A stretch of 64,000 bases of DNA from the NCBI RefSeq assembly GCF_009600885.1, contig NZ_VCLA01000121.1, forward strand, positions 42,143-106,142, written 5' to 3'. Shown one piece after another: positions 7,430 to 17,069 of this stretch. Position numbers and translations under genes: made by a program. The stretch's first letter is position 1. Each line of letters begins with the position of its first letter. The DNA comes from Streptomyces jumonjinensis (GTDB taxonomy: Bacteria; Actinomycetota; Actinomycetes; Streptomycetales; Streptomycetaceae). The notes under the pieces are model-generated. The model searched no databases, was not told where the DNA came from, and worked only from the letters and a program-made list of their open reading frames with translations.

Positions 7430-10400
7430 ATGGAGGGTTTTACGCATCTGCATGTCGCGTCCGGCTACTCGGCCCGCTACGGCGCCTCCCACCCCCATGC
7501 GCTGGTCCAGCGGGCGGCCGAACGAGGCATGAGCGCCCTCGCGGTGACCGACCGGGATTCGGTCGCCGGAGTGGTGCGGTTCGCCAAGGCCGCCGGGGAG
7601 CGGGGCGTACGGCCGGTGCTCGGTGTCGATCTCGCCGTCGAGGCGCTGGTTCCGGTACGTCCGCACCGGCGGCCCGCCCCCGTACGCGGCGGCGCCCACC
7701 TCCAGGAGCCGCCCCTGCGCATCACCCTGCTCGCCCGCGACGCCCGGGGCTGGGCGGCGCTCTGCCGGCTGACGTCGGCCGCGCACGCCCGGCCTGTGGA
7801 CGGCTTTCCCGTCGTCTCGTGGGAGGCCCTGCGACGCCACGCCGGAAGCGGTGCCGGAGGCGGTCCCGGAAGCAGCCCCGGAAGCGGGCTGATCGCCCTG
7901 CTCGGCCCCCTCTCCGAACCCCTGCGCGCCCTCTCCGCCGGACGGCCGGATCTCGCCGAACGGCTGCTCGCCCCCTGGCGCGAGGTCTTCGGCGCGGCCC
8001 TGCGACTGGAGGCCGTGGGACACGGCCGCCCCGGCGCCGGCCCCGGCTCGCTGCGGCTCGCCGCCCATACGCTCCGGTTCGCCGACCGGACCGGAGTGCC
8101 CGCCGTGCTGACCAACGCCGTACGGTACGCCGACGCCCGGCAGCACCGGACCGCCGATGTGCTCGACGCGGCCCGGCTGCTGCGCCCCGTCGACCGCCGC
8201 CGGCTCGACTCCGGGGAGCGCTGGCTCAAGGACCCGGCGGCCATGCGCGCCGCCGCCGGACGGATCGCCGAGGCGGCCGGGCTCGGCCTCGGTCGGGCCC
8301 GGGAACTGCTGGCGGAGACCGCCCGCACCGCGGCGCTCTGCCGGGTGGACCCCGTCGCCGACCTGGGCATCGGACAGCGGCATCTGCCCGAGCCGGGCAC
8401 CGTCGGCGCGGTGGACGCCGCCGACGCCGCCCGGGTGCTGCGCGAGCGGTGCGAGGCCGGTCTGATCCGCCGTGGCCTGGACCGCGACCCCGCCGCCCGG
8501 TCCCGTCTCGAACAAGAGCTGGCACTTATCACCGAACTGGAGTTCGATACGTATTTTCTGACCGTCGCCCAGGTGGTCTCCGACATCCGCGAGATGGGCA
8601 TCCGGGTCGCCGCCCGGGGCTCCGGGGCCGGGAGCATGGTCAACCACGTACTCCATATCGCCACCGCGAATCCGCTGGACCATCGGCTGCTGTTCGAACG
8701 TTTTCTGTCACGGCAGCGCACCGATCTGCCCGATATCGACCTCGATGTGGAGTCCGCGCGCCGTCTCGACGTCTACGACCGGGTCATCGAGCGGTTCGGA
8801 CGGGAGCGGGTCGCCGTCACCGGCATGCCCGAGACCTACCGGGCCCGGCACGCGCTCCGGGACACCGGACTCGCCCTGGGCATCGCCCCCGCCGAGGTCG
8901 ACCGGATCGCAAAATCGTTTCCCCATATCCGCGCCTCGGACATCACCGCCGCTCTCGCCGAACTCCCCGAGCTGCGGCAGCTGGCCGCCGAAGCCGCCCC
9001 GTACCGGCTCCTCTTCGAGCTCGCCGAAGGTCTGGACGCGCTCCCCCGGGGCATGGCCATGCACCCCTGCGGAGTGATCCTCACCGATGCCGCCCTGCTC
9101 GACCGGCTCCCCGTACAGCCGACGCCGACCGGCGGTTACCCCATGGTCCAGGCCGACAAGGAGGACGTCGAGGACCTCGGAATGATCAAGCTGGACATTC
9201 TCGGCGTCCGGATGCAGTCCGCGATGGCCCACGCCACCGCCGAGATCGCACGCGTCACCGGCCGCCGTATCGACCTCGACGACCCGCGCCAGGTCCCCCT
9301 GGACGACCCCGCCGCCTTCGAGCTCATCCGGGCGTCGGACACCCTCGGGATGTTCCAGCTGGAGTCCCCGGGCCAGATGGATCTGCTCAGCCGGCTGCGG
9401 CCCCGCGACCCGCAGGACGTCATCGCCGACATCAGCCTCTTCCGGCCGGGACCGGTCGCCGGGGGAATGCCCGAGCGGTATGTCGCCGCCCGCCACGGCC
9501 GCGCCCCCTCCTACGCCCACCCCGCGCTCGAAAGCGTGCTGTCCGACACCTACGGCGTGGTGATCTGGCACGAGCAGATCATCGAGATCCTCTCCCTCAT
9601 GACCGGCTGCGACCTGGCCTTCGGCGATTACGCCCGGCGTGCCCTCAGCGACCGCGCACGGCTGCCGAAGGTACGCGACTGGTTCCACCGGCAGGCCGCC
9701 GCGCGCGGCTACCCGCCCGCCGTACGGGAGGAGGTCTGGGAGACCGTCGAGGCGTTCGGCGCCTACGGCTTCGCCCGCGCCCACGCCGTCGCCTTCGCCG
9801 TGCCCGCACTTCAGTCGGCCTGGCTGAAAGCGCACTATCCAGCGGCCCTCTACGCCGGACTGCTCGAACACGACCCCGGAATGTGGCCGAAACGGGTCAT
9901 CGTCGCCGACGCCCGCCGCCATGACATCGCCGTGCTCCCCGTCGATGTCAACCGCTCCCGTCCCGAGTACACCGTCGAACAGACGCCGGACGGAGCCTGG
10001 GGCATACGGCTGGCCCTGGCCGGGGTGCGCGGGATCAGCGGGGAGGAGGTCGCCCGTATCGCCGCGGGCCAGCCCTACACCTCACTCCACGATCTCTGGC
10101 AGCGCGCCCGGCCCCACCGGCCGACCGCCGAGCACCTCGCCGACATCGGCGCCCTGGATCCGCTGCGCGGCCATCGCGACGGCCACCCCGGCGTCACCCG
10201 CCGCGATCTGCTGCTCCAGATCGCCGAGCTCCACCGCCAGTACCGGGGCCGGCCCATCGGCGATGGACAACTGCCCCTGAACGCGTACGCCCCCGCAGTC
10301 GGCACCGGAGCCGCAACCGCCGCCGATCCCTTCGCCGACTTCGCCCGGCAGAGCGCCGGACTCCCGGAGATGACCAGCAGTGAAGTCCTCGCCGCCGAAC

Positions 10401-11023
10401 TCGGCATCCTCGGCATCGATGTGAGCGGGCATCTGATGGACCATCACCAGCGGCTGCTCCGCGAGCTCGGCGCGACGGACGCCCGCCGGCTGCGCGATGC
10501 CCGCGCCGGACGGACCGTACTGGTCGCCGGGGTGCGGGCCGCCACCCAGACCCCGCCCATCGCCTCCGGCAAACGGATCATCTTCGTCACCCTCGACGAC
10601 GGCTCCGGCCTGGTCGACCTCGCCTTCTTCGAGGACAGCCACCCCGCCTGCGCCCATACGGTCTTCCACTCCGGGCTGCTGCTGGTGCGCGGAACCGTCC
10701 AGCGCAGAGGCGGACGCGCCACCGTCGTCGGGACGATGGCCTGGGATCTGGAGACGCTGGCGACGGCCCGGCGCGACGGCGGACCCGCGGCCGTGCACCG
10801 GCTGCTCGGCTCCGCCGGCCAGGGACCGGGGCAGGCGGAGCGCCGCCAGGGACCGGGGCAAGCCGCAGGCAGCCGGCGGCCGGTGCGGCGCACCATCCCC
10901 CAGGAGACCGGGGCGAGCCTGCACCCCTGGGCCGACCTCAGGCCCGCCGGCTCCGCGACCCCCGCCGCCCCCTCCCCCGACCTCAGAACCCTGGGCTACA
11001 CCAGCCCCGGAAGCGCCGGGTGA
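7430..11023 (+). CDS. dnaE2: Error-prone DNA polymerase III alpha subunit (DnaE2 type)
   Basis: A 1197-residue C-family polymerase. The N-terminal PHP domain starts HLHVASGYSARYGASHPHAL. The palm has GSGAGSMVNH and the catalytic Asp motif PDIDLDVESARR (about residues 435-446), then the fingers (GMFQLESPGQMDLL, DISLFRPGP, YGVVIWHEQII). A C-terminal OB fold is present (TVLVAGVRAATQ...VTLDDGSGLVDLAFFED). The length fits DnaE2/ImuC rather than replicative DnaE1, and the tail is Gln/Gly/Pro-rich. GGAGGTGCGGC precedes ATG 7430. An SOS box upstream and an overlapping Y-family gene downstream place it in DNA-damage-induced mutagenic synthesis. Confidence 0.92.
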   Translation: MEGFTHLHVASGYSARYGASHPHALVQRAAERGMSALAVTDRDSVAGVVRFAKAAGERGVRPVLGVDLAVEALVPVRPHRRPAPVRGGAHLQEPPLRITLLARDARGWAALCRLTSAAHARPVDGFPVVSWEALRRHAGSGAGGGPGSSPGSGLIALLGPLSEPLRALSAGRPDLAERLLAPWREVFGAALRLEAVGHGRPGAGPGSLRLAAHTLRFADRTGVPAVLTNAVRYADARQHRTADVLDAARLLRPVDRRRLDSGERWLKDPAAMRAAAGRIAEAAGLGLGRARELLAETARTAALCRVDPVADLGIGQRHLPEPGTVGAVDAADAARVLRERCEAGLIRRGLDRDPAARSRLEQELALITELEFDTYFLTVAQVVSDIREMGIRVAARGSGAGSMVNHVLHIATANPLDHRLLFERFLSRQRTDLPDIDLDVESARRLDVYDRVIERFGRERVAVTGMPETYRARHALRDTGLALGIAPAEVDRIAKSFPHIRASDITAALAELPELRQLAAEAAPYRLLFELAEGLDALPRGMAMHPCGVILTDAALLDRLPVQPTPTGGYPMVQADKEDVEDLGMIKLDILGVRMQSAMAHATAEIARVTGRRIDLDDPRQVPLDDPAAFELIRASDTLGMFQLESPGQMDLLSRLRPRDPQDVIADISLFRPGPVAGGMPERYVAARHGRAPSYAHPALESVLSDTYGVVIWHEQIIEILSLMTGCDLAFGDYARRALSDRARLPKVRDWFHRQAAARGYPPAVREEVWETVEAFGAYGFARAHAVAFAVPALQSAWLKAHYPAALYAGLLEHDPGMWPKRVIVADARRHDIAVLPVDVNRSRPEYTVEQTPDGAWGIRLALAGVRGISGEEVARIAAGQPYTSLHDLWQRARPHRPTAEHLADIGALDPLRGHRDGHPGVTRRDLLLQIAELHRQYRGRPIGDGQLPLNAYAPAVGTGAATAADPFADFARQSAGLPEMTSSEVLAAELGILGIDVSGHLMDHHQRLLRELGATDARRLRDARAGRTVLVAGVRAATQTPPIASGKRIIFVTLDDGSGLVDLAFFEDSHPACAHTVFHSGLLLVRGTVQRRGGRATVVGTMAWDLETLATARRDGGPAAVHRLLGSAGQGPGQAERRQGPGQAAGSRRPVRRTIPQETGASLHPWADLRPAGSATPAAPSPDLRTLGYTSPGSAG

Positions 11024-11028
11024 TCGCC

Positions 11029-12033
11029 ATGACCGAACGGCAGGTGCTCCGTATCCACTGCCACCTGGACGACCAGGGATACGACCAGGGGTACGACCCG
11101 GAGCTGTACGAGCGACTGATCGAGCTGCTGCACGACTTCACCCCGCGCACCCAGGCGCTCCCGCCCGCCGACGCCGACTGCGATGTCACCGGGGCGCTGC
11201 GCTACTTCCGCACCGACCCGTACGGTCTCGCCCAGCTGATCCGGATGCGCGCGCTCGCGCTGTACGGAGTCGCCACCACCATCGGCTCCGGCCCCAACCG
11301 GATGCTCGCGGCCATGGCCGCCGACGCCACCCCGCCCGGCGAGGTCACCCATCTCGGCCCGGAACCGGAAGCGATCGCCGCCTTTCTGCGGCCCCGGCCG
11401 GTGGGCGCGCTGTACGGGGTCGGACCCGCGGTGGCCACCCTTCTCGTACGCCATGGACTGCACACCGTCGGCGCGGTCGCCGACACTCCCGTCGGCACCC
11501 TGCAACGCCTGCTCGGCCGCGTCCAGGGCAGGAGGCTCCATGAGCGCGCCCATGGCCTGGACGACCGGCCCGTCACCCCGCTCGAACCGGCCCGCTCCCT
11601 CGGCGCGGAGCACTCCTTCGCCCACGATGAGCTCGATCCGCACCGCCACCGCGAGGCCGTGCTCGCGCTGAGCGAGCACCTCGGCATCCGGCTGAGGGCG
11701 GAGCACCGCGTCGCCCGGCGGCTGACCCTGACGGTCCGCTACGCCGACCGATCCACCACCAGCCGTGGCCGCGCTCTCCCCGAGCCCACCGGCCACGGCC
11801 CCGCGCTGACCCGGGCCGGATACGACCTCTACGCGTCCCTCGGGCTCCAGCGCGCCCGCGTCCGCGGCATCGGGCTGCGCGCCGAGGAACTGCGGCCGGA
11901 CGCGTACGCCACGGTTCAGCTCAGCCTCGATCCCGCCGACGACCGGGCCCGGCGCATCGAGTCATCGGCGGACCGGGCCCGCGCCCGGTTCGGCGAGACG
12001 GCGGTCCGGCCCGCGACCCTCGCCCGCCGCTGA
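11029..12033 (+). CDS. Y-family DNA polymerase-like protein (ImuB/DinP-like), catalytically degenerate
   Basis: A 334-residue protein aligning with Y-family palm, HhH and little-finger domains. The start is RIHCHLDDQGYDQGYDPELYERLIELL, the palm core DVTGALRYFRTDPYGLAQLI, RMRALALYGVATTIGSGPNRMLAAMAA, the HhH region LYGVGPAVATLLVRHGLHTV, and the little finger RSLGAEHSFAHDELD. The usual catalytic motifs are gone: D-x-D at the N-terminus is HCHLD, and S-x-D-E before the palm helix is ADADCDVTG, with no Glu. Such proteins, like mycobacterial ImuB, act as clamp adaptors. ATG at 11029 has GGGTGA before it; a GTG at 11020 would overlap the dnaE2 stop. Confidence 0.82.
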   Translation: MTERQVLRIHCHLDDQGYDQGYDPELYERLIELLHDFTPRTQALPPADADCDVTGALRYFRTDPYGLAQLIRMRALALYGVATTIGSGPNRMLAAMAADATPPGEVTHLGPEPEAIAAFLRPRPVGALYGVGPAVATLLVRHGLHTVGAVADTPVGTLQRLLGRVQGRRLHERAHGLDDRPVTPLEPARSLGAEHSFAHDELDPHRHREAVLALSEHLGIRLRAEHRVARRLTLTVRYADRSTTSRGRALPEPTGHGPALTRAGYDLYASLGLQRARVRGIGLRAEELRPDAYATVQLSLDPADDRARRIESSADRARARFGETAVRPATLARR

Positions 12034-12079
12034 GGTGCGGCCCGCGACCCCGAGCACGGTGGAGCGGCGTCCCCGTGCC

Positions 12080-13531
12080 TCAGCGGAGCTCCGTCACCGG
12101 GATGTGGTGCCGCTGGGCATGGAAGCGGATCGCCCGGGGGAGCGGCACGCTGTCCAGGAACGGCGTCAGCCAGCCGGTCCTGATGCGTATCTCCCCGGTG
12201 TCCGTCCTGCTGACCCAGCGGGGCTTCACAAAGGAGGGGAGCGGGGTGCCGTCCTCGCTGATCCGCACGGCGAGCCAGCGGGCCCCGGTGCGCAGATCCA
12301 GCTCAAGGGCCTCGATATCGGTCCAGCTCAGCACGGCGGCGTAACGGACGCAGAGCACGGTGATCCCGTCGTCGCCGACCCAGATCCCCTCGTATCTGCC
12401 GAACACCCCGAGGCTCCGCAGCAGCAGGAACAGCGGTACGAGCCCCGCCACGGACACGGCGACGGTGACCAGGACGCCGCCCGGACCGGATCCGGGGCCG
12501 AGCCGCTGCACTCCGGCGAGCCCGGCCGCGAGCAGCAGACTCCACAGCGACAGGAGCGCTCTGCTCCGCGGGCCGCGGACATAGGAAGGGGACTGAAGGG
12601 CGGTGGAGAGACCGGGCGAGCGCATCGGCGCGGGGGGCCGGGGGCGGTACGGCGAGACCGGCCATGAGGGCGGGCCGGGGGCCGGCTCCCCGGCCGGCCG
12701 CGAGGCCGGTATCACCAGGCCGGGGGAGGTGCTCCCGGGCGATCCTGGCGCGGCGCGGGTGGTGAAGATCCTCAGCAGCTCATCCGGGGTGGGCCGCTCG
12801 GCCGGCTCCTTGCGCAGACAGGCGAGGACCACCTCCCGCAGTCCGTCCGGCACTGCCGAGACATCCGCCTCCTCCGCCGTCACCCGGTGCGCCAGCAGCA
12901 GCGCGTCCCCGCTGCCGAACGCCCGTCCGCCCGCGGCTGCCACCAGCACCGCCCCGAGCGCGAACACATCGCACGCCCCGCCGACCGGCCGGCCGCGCAA
13001 CTGCTCCGGAGCGGCGAACCCGGGGGTGCCGACGACGCTCCCCGCGGCCGTCAGCCGGGTCTCCTCCAGCACGCGCGCGATCCCGAAGTCCAGCACGCGC
13101 GGCCCGTCGTGGGTGAGCACGATATTGGCGGGCTTGAGATCCCGGTGGACCAGCCCGCAGGCATGGATCGCCTTCAGGGCCTCGGCGAGCCCGGCCCCCA
13201 GCGCCTTTAACCACCGTTCGTCGAACGGGCCCTGACGGTCGATCGCGTCGGCCAGGGTGGGCCCCTGGACATAGGCGCTCGCCATCCAGGGCTCCGGCGC
13301 GTCCGGATCGGCGTCCACCACGGCCGCCGTATGGAAGCCGCCGACTCTGCGGGCCGCTTCGACCTCCTGCCGGAACCGCGCTCTGTACGCCGGGTCCGCC
13401 GCGAACTCGGCGCGGATCACCTTGATGGCGACGGCCCGTCCGGAGGGAGAGCGCCCCAGATAGACCGTGCCCATGCCGCCGCTGCCGAGCAGGCGCTCGA
13501 TCAGATACTCACCGATCCGCTCATCGGGCAT
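12080..13531 (-). CDS. Membrane-anchored Ser/Thr protein kinase
   Basis: A 483-residue Hanks-type kinase. All key motifs are present: Gly loop LLGSGGMGTVYLG, Lys in AIKVIRAEF, catalytic loop GLVHRDLKPANIVL, DFGIARVLE and APEQL. After a Pro-rich juxtamembrane stretch there are two hydrophobic segments (LLSLWSLLLAAGLAGV and VLVTVAVSVAGLVPLFLLL), then a C-terminal beta-rich domain resembling a PH-like fold (GIWVGDDGITVLCVRYAAVL). PASTA repeats are absent, so it does not look like a PknB-type cell-wall sensor. I chose ATG 13531 because the glycine loop begins 15 residues later and the upstream frame is not conserved-looking. Ligand and substrates unknown. Confidence 0.9.
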   Translation of the reverse strand: MPDERIGEYLIERLLGSGGMGTVYLGRSPSGRAVAIKVIRAEFAADPAYRARFRQEVEAARRVGGFHTAAVVDADPDAPEPWMASAYVQGPTLADAIDRQGPFDERWLKALGAGLAEALKAIHACGLVHRDLKPANIVLTHDGPRVLDFGIARVLEETRLTAAGSVVGTPGFAAPEQLRGRPVGGACDVFALGAVLVAAAGGRAFGSGDALLLAHRVTAEEADVSAVPDGLREVVLACLRKEPAERPTPDELLRIFTTRAAPGSPGSTSPGLVIPASRPAGEPAPGPPSWPVSPYRPRPPAPMRSPGLSTALQSPSYVRGPRSRALLSLWSLLLAAGLAGVQRLGPGSGPGGVLVTVAVSVAGLVPLFLLLRSLGVFGRYEGIWVGDDGITVLCVRYAAVLSWTDIEALELDLRTGARWLAVRISEDGTPLPSFVKPRWVSRTDTGEIRIRTGWLTPFLDSVPLPRAIRFHAQRHHIPVTELR

Positions 13532-13720
13532 CCCGTCCCCCTGTCTGCTTCCGCCGGTCCCGCCGCGACCGGCGTGGTGCACCATCGGACGCTGTCCGCC
13601 CTGAGCCGTATGAAGCGCCGTATAAAGCAGGGCATGAGGCGTATGTCTCCACAACGTCCCACAGGGTGCGGTCGTTCCGCCCGATCGCCGGCGGGGGAGA
13701 GGACCCGGCGCGGCGCCGCG

Positions 13721-14704
13721 TCAGCGGCCCCGGTCCGAGGTGAGCCGCCGGGCCGACGCGATCGTCGCGTACGCCTCCCGGGCGGACAGTCCCGTACCGA
13801 TCGCGGCTTCGGCGAGGGCGTCGGTCAGCGTTTCGCCGATGCCGTTCTCGTACGCGCGGCAGGCGGCCCAGAACAGCCGGGTGTTCCGCTGCCCCTCGTG
13901 CGCCGCCAGCACGAACTGGACCAGACCCTGGCCCTGGCCTTGGCGGGAACCGCTTTGGGCAGGGTGGTGCGGGCGCGCGGGAGGCGCGATGAGGCGCAGA
14001 AGGGCGCGCGGACAGGGCGCGGGGGACCGCGCCGCGGTGTCCGGGGCGAACCGGTAGCCGCCACGGGTGGAGACCGAGCCGGGGCCGACCAGATAGCCGC
14101 CCGTGCCGCGGACGTCGATGCCGGGGGCGAGCCTGCCCGCGGAGTTCGGCACGAGAACGCCCGGCGGGCCGGTCAACCAGAGATGCCGGCCGCCGCTGGG
14201 GGTGAGGACCGTGACGGTCTCGGGGACGGTGAAGAGATGCCGGAGCGCCAGACGCCGGAGCGCGGCGAGAGAACCGGCCACGGAGTCGGGGGGTACGGAG
14301 CCGGGTGGTGCGGGGCCTGGGGGTACGGAGCCGGGCGGTACGGAACCGGGCGGTACGGAGCCGGGTGGTGCGGACGGTCCGACGTCGAGATCGATGCCGA
14401 TCAGCCAGTGGGGCGCTCTGCCGCAGGCGATGCCGTACCCCGTCGCCCAGGGCGCGGCGGCGAAGAGGGCGCGGACCCCGGCCGGGTCGGCGGTGGCGTC
14501 ATGGACTCCGTGCCCCGGCAGACCGCACTCGCCCAGACACCGTCCCGCCGCCGGATCGTCCCGGTGCGGCGAGGGCAGCGCCGGGAGCTTGGCGGGCGTC
14601 AGAGGGATCACGGCGAACCCGCGCTCCGCGGCGGCCAGAGCGTGGGCGAGGGCCAGATCGACGGGCTGCCGTTCAGCGATGGCCATCCTTCTATTTTCGT
14701 ACAT
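13721..14704 (-). CDS. Bifunctional DNA primase/polymerase (prim-pol) domain protein
   Basis: A 327-residue protein matching the prim-pol N-terminal domain: LALAHALAAAERGFAVIPL, a Cys/His-rich patch CLGECGLPGHGVHDA, the acidic catalytic pair in WLIGIDLDVG, and SGGRHLWLTGP. A Pro/Gly/Ser/Val-rich insertion made of 5-residue PPGSV units sits right after the catalytic Asp pair. Family members occur widely in Streptomyces, often as plasmid or phage relics, and can prime DNA. No helicase domain follows, so its role is unclear. The start at 14704 is uncertain; ATG 14686 is an alternative. It precedes the kinase gene on the same strand, 189 bp away. Confidence 0.85.
   Translation of the reverse strand: MYENRRMAIAERQPVDLALAHALAAAERGFAVIPLTPAKLPALPSPHRDDPAAGRCLGECGLPGHGVHDATADPAGVRALFAAAPWATGYGIACGRAPHWLIGIDLDVGPSAPPGSVPPGSVPPGSVPPGPAPPGSVPPDSVAGSLAALRRLALRHLFTVPETVTVLTPSGGRHLWLTGPPGVLVPNSAGRLAPGIDVRGTGGYLVGPGSVSTRGGYRFAPDTAARSPAPCPRALLRLIAPPARPHHPAQSGSRQGQGQGLVQFVLAAHEGQRNTRLFWAACRAYENGIGETLTDALAEAAIGTGLSAREAYATIASARRLTSDRGR
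14290..14375 (-). repeat. 15-bp tandem repeats encoding PPGSV units
   Basis: About six imperfect copies of a 15-bp unit (GGTACGGAGCCGGGC on the plus strand) encode PPGSV/PPGPA repeats inside the prim-pol gene. Confidence 0.9.
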
Positions 14705-15007
14705 CCGTTCGAAGATCGGAAGACTGGCGGGAGCGGCGGCAGCGATTGACCGGAAATATACGGAAAAGCTGTGCCCCTTGTGACCACTGGTGCTCGGTTA
14801 TCCAGGGATGAGGGGTGGTGAGGGTGGTGAAGGAGGTTTATCGATACGACCTCACGCTTGAGGGGGAAACGTCGTCCGACGGGCGGTTCGCCGGAGTTCC
14901 GCTGGGCAATTCTGAGGTCGCGACGTCGTCACCAGAATCCGGGACTGTCGGCCGACTGCCCGGGGAGCAAGCCGCACTCGCGCACGTCCGGTTCATGGAG
15001 GAAAGAC
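14705..15007. promoter_or_regulatory. Divergent upstream region between prim-pol and the small secreted protein
   Basis: This 300-bp gap separates two divergent genes. It has an AT-richer patch near 14750-14770 and GGAGGAAAG (14997-15005) as the ribosome site of the secreted protein. Open frames inside it are short and not convincing. No inverted repeat stands out. Confidence 0.4.
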
Positions 15008-15292
15008 ATGGCTAGCATCCGTACCGCCCGCGTTCTCGCCGTCGCCGCCGCACTGCCCCTCACGGTCGCGCTTCTCTCGGGTGTCGCCGCGGCCGACAAC
15101 GGCGTCTTCGCGGACAACGGATCGAGCGCGACGGTGGCGGCGATCGTCGGCGGGGGCGTCAACGGCCTGGGCGACTCGTCCACCATCCAGCAGGTGGCGA
15201 CCACGCCCGGCGCGGCCAATGTGAACAACTCCGGCTTCACCGTGTTCGACCAGGACAGTCACACCGTGAATTTCACGCCTCTGTGGTTCTGA
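15008..15292 (+). CDS. Small secreted protein, candidate NepA-like surface protein
   Basis: A 94-residue protein with a Sec signal peptide (MASIRTARVLAVAAALPLTV...GVAAA, cleavage near residue 29) and a mature part of about 65 residues rich in Asn, Gly, Val and Thr (NGSSATVAAIVGGGVNGLGD, STIQQVATTPGAANVNNSGF), ending in HTVNFTPLWF with no cysteine. Composition and size recall developmentally expressed Streptomyces wall-surface proteins such as NepA, which depends on SigN; a SigN-like gene lies at 41055. I could not compare sequences, so the name is only a hypothesis. GGAGGAAAG supports the start at 15008. Confidence 0.6.
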   Translation: MASIRTARVLAVAAALPLTVALLSGVAAADNGVFADNGSSATVAAIVGGGVNGLGDSSTIQQVATTPGAANVNNSGFTVFDQDSHTVNFTPLWF

Positions 15293-15388
15293 GGGCCGGC
15301 CCGATGGGGGGTTGAGCGGGGGGCGGGCGACAGCCCGCGCGGTGGCACTCTCACGTGCCGTCGCGCGGGCCGTCGCGCGTTGTCGACC

Positions 15389-15433
15389 TTGACAGGGACA
15401 GTATTTCTGACGGACAGTCAGAAAACTGTCCCT
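15389..15433 (+). promoter_or_regulatory. Promoter and long inverted-repeat operator of the ChsH-like operon
   Basis: A consensus -35 TTGACA (15389-15394) runs into an almost perfect inverted repeat. The left arm AGGGACAGTATTTCTGAC (15394-15411) and the right arm GTCAGAAAACTGTCCCT (15417-15433) differ by one inserted base and flank five bases. The inner core TTCTGAC-GGACA-GTCAGAA is typical of TetR-family sites. It ends 23 bp before the start codon, inside the promoter, so repression is likely. No regulator gene is adjacent. Confidence 0.7.
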
Positions 15434-15456
15434 GGGGGTACCGGGAGGAGGCGGGG

Positions 15457-16518
15457 ATGAGCGACCCGTCGGAGGACCTTCTCAAGAGGCTGAAGGAGTA
15501 CGAGGGCCAGGCGGCGAACGTCGCGGGCATCGGCAAGGACCTGGTCAACGAGCCCATGATCCGGCACTGGTGCGAGGCGATGGGGGATGCGAACCCGGCC
15601 TACCGGGGGCCGGACGCCATCGCGCCGCCGACGATGCTCCAGGCGTGGACGATGGGCGGTCTCTCCGGGCATACGGACCGTGCAGCCGCCTGGGACGGGC
15701 TGTTCGCGCTGCTCGACGCGGCGGGGTGCACCTCGGTGGTCGCGACCGACTGCGAGCAGGAGTATCTGCGGCCCCTGCGGCCCAGGGACCGGATCACCTT
15801 CGACACGGTGATCGAGTCGGTGTCGGACCGCAAGACCACCGCGCTGGGCACGGGCCACTTCGTGACCACGCGAATGGATATCCGGGCGAACGGGGAGCCG
15901 GCCGGGACCCATCGCTTCCGCATCCTGAAATACGCGCCTGCCGCGCCTGCCGCGCCTGCCATGCCTGCTGTCGCTGCCGTCTCTGCCGCGCCTGTCGTCT
16001 CTGCCGCCTCGGCTGAGGCCGCCGCGCCTGCTGAGGCGGATGGGACTTCGAAGCCACGGCCGAGGCGGCCCCGCCCCGTCGTCAACCGGGACAACGCCGG
16101 ATTCTGGGCGGGGGTGGCCGCGCACCGGCTGCTGATCCAGCGCTGCTCGGGGTGCGGCACATCGCGTTTCCCCTGGCTCCCGGGGTGCGGTACGTGCGGA
16201 TCGGCCGAGTGGGACGCCTTCGAGGCGAGCGGCGAGGGAACCGTCTACTCCTATGTCGTGATGCACCACCCGCCCTTCCCGGCCTTCGATCCGCCGTACG
16301 CGGTCGGTCTGATCGAGCTGGCCGAGGGCGTGCGGATGGTCGCCGATGTGACCGGAGTGCCGTACGACAAGGTGCGGATCGGCATGCCGGTGAGGCTGGA
16401 GTTCCTCCGGGTGGACGAGGAGTGGGAAGTGCCGGTCTTCCGTGTGGAGCCGGGCCCGGCCCCGGTCGGCAGCCAGGCCAGCGGCCAGATCGGCGCAGCC
16501 GCTGAGGGCGGGGGCTGA
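15457..16518 (+). CDS. ChsH2-like fusion: MaoC-type hot-dog domain plus DUF35 zinc-ribbon/OB domain
   Basis: A 353-residue two-domain protein. Residues 1-150 are a hot-dog (MaoC-like) fold: GKDLVNEPMIRHWCEAMGDANPAY, APPTMLQAWTMGG and the HFVTTRMDI strand. An Ala/Pro/Val linker follows (about 152-205). The C-terminal part has a zinc ribbon C-x2-C-x10-C-x2-C (CSGCG...CGTCG) and an OB fold (GEGTVYSYVVMHHPPFPAF). This architecture is that of ChsH2 in actinobacterial sterol side-chain degradation, which pairs with ChsH1 as enoyl-CoA hydratase and docks an Ltp2-type aldolase through DUF35. The next two genes are those partners. GGGAGGAGG supports ATG 15457. Confidence 0.85.
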   Translation: MSDPSEDLLKRLKEYEGQAANVAGIGKDLVNEPMIRHWCEAMGDANPAYRGPDAIAPPTMLQAWTMGGLSGHTDRAAAWDGLFALLDAAGCTSVVATDCEQEYLRPLRPRDRITFDTVIESVSDRKTTALGTGHFVTTRMDIRANGEPAGTHRFRILKYAPAAPAAPAMPAVAAVSAAPVVSAASAEAAAPAEADGTSKPRPRRPRPVVNRDNAGFWAGVAAHRLLIQRCSGCGTSRFPWLPGCGTCGSAEWDAFEASGEGTVYSYVVMHHPPFPAFDPPYAVGLIELAEGVRMVADVTGVPYDKVRIGMPVRLEFLRVDEEWEVPVFRVEPGPAPVGSQASGQIGAAAEGGG

Positions 16519-16520
16519 CC

Positions 16521-17065
<545 letters not shown>

Positions 17066-17069
<4 letters not shown>

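Noticed and set aside
14815..15015. A 66-residue frame upstream of the secreted protein
   Set aside because: It ends inside the next gene's start region, has no family match and its start lacks conservation clues; treated as chance.
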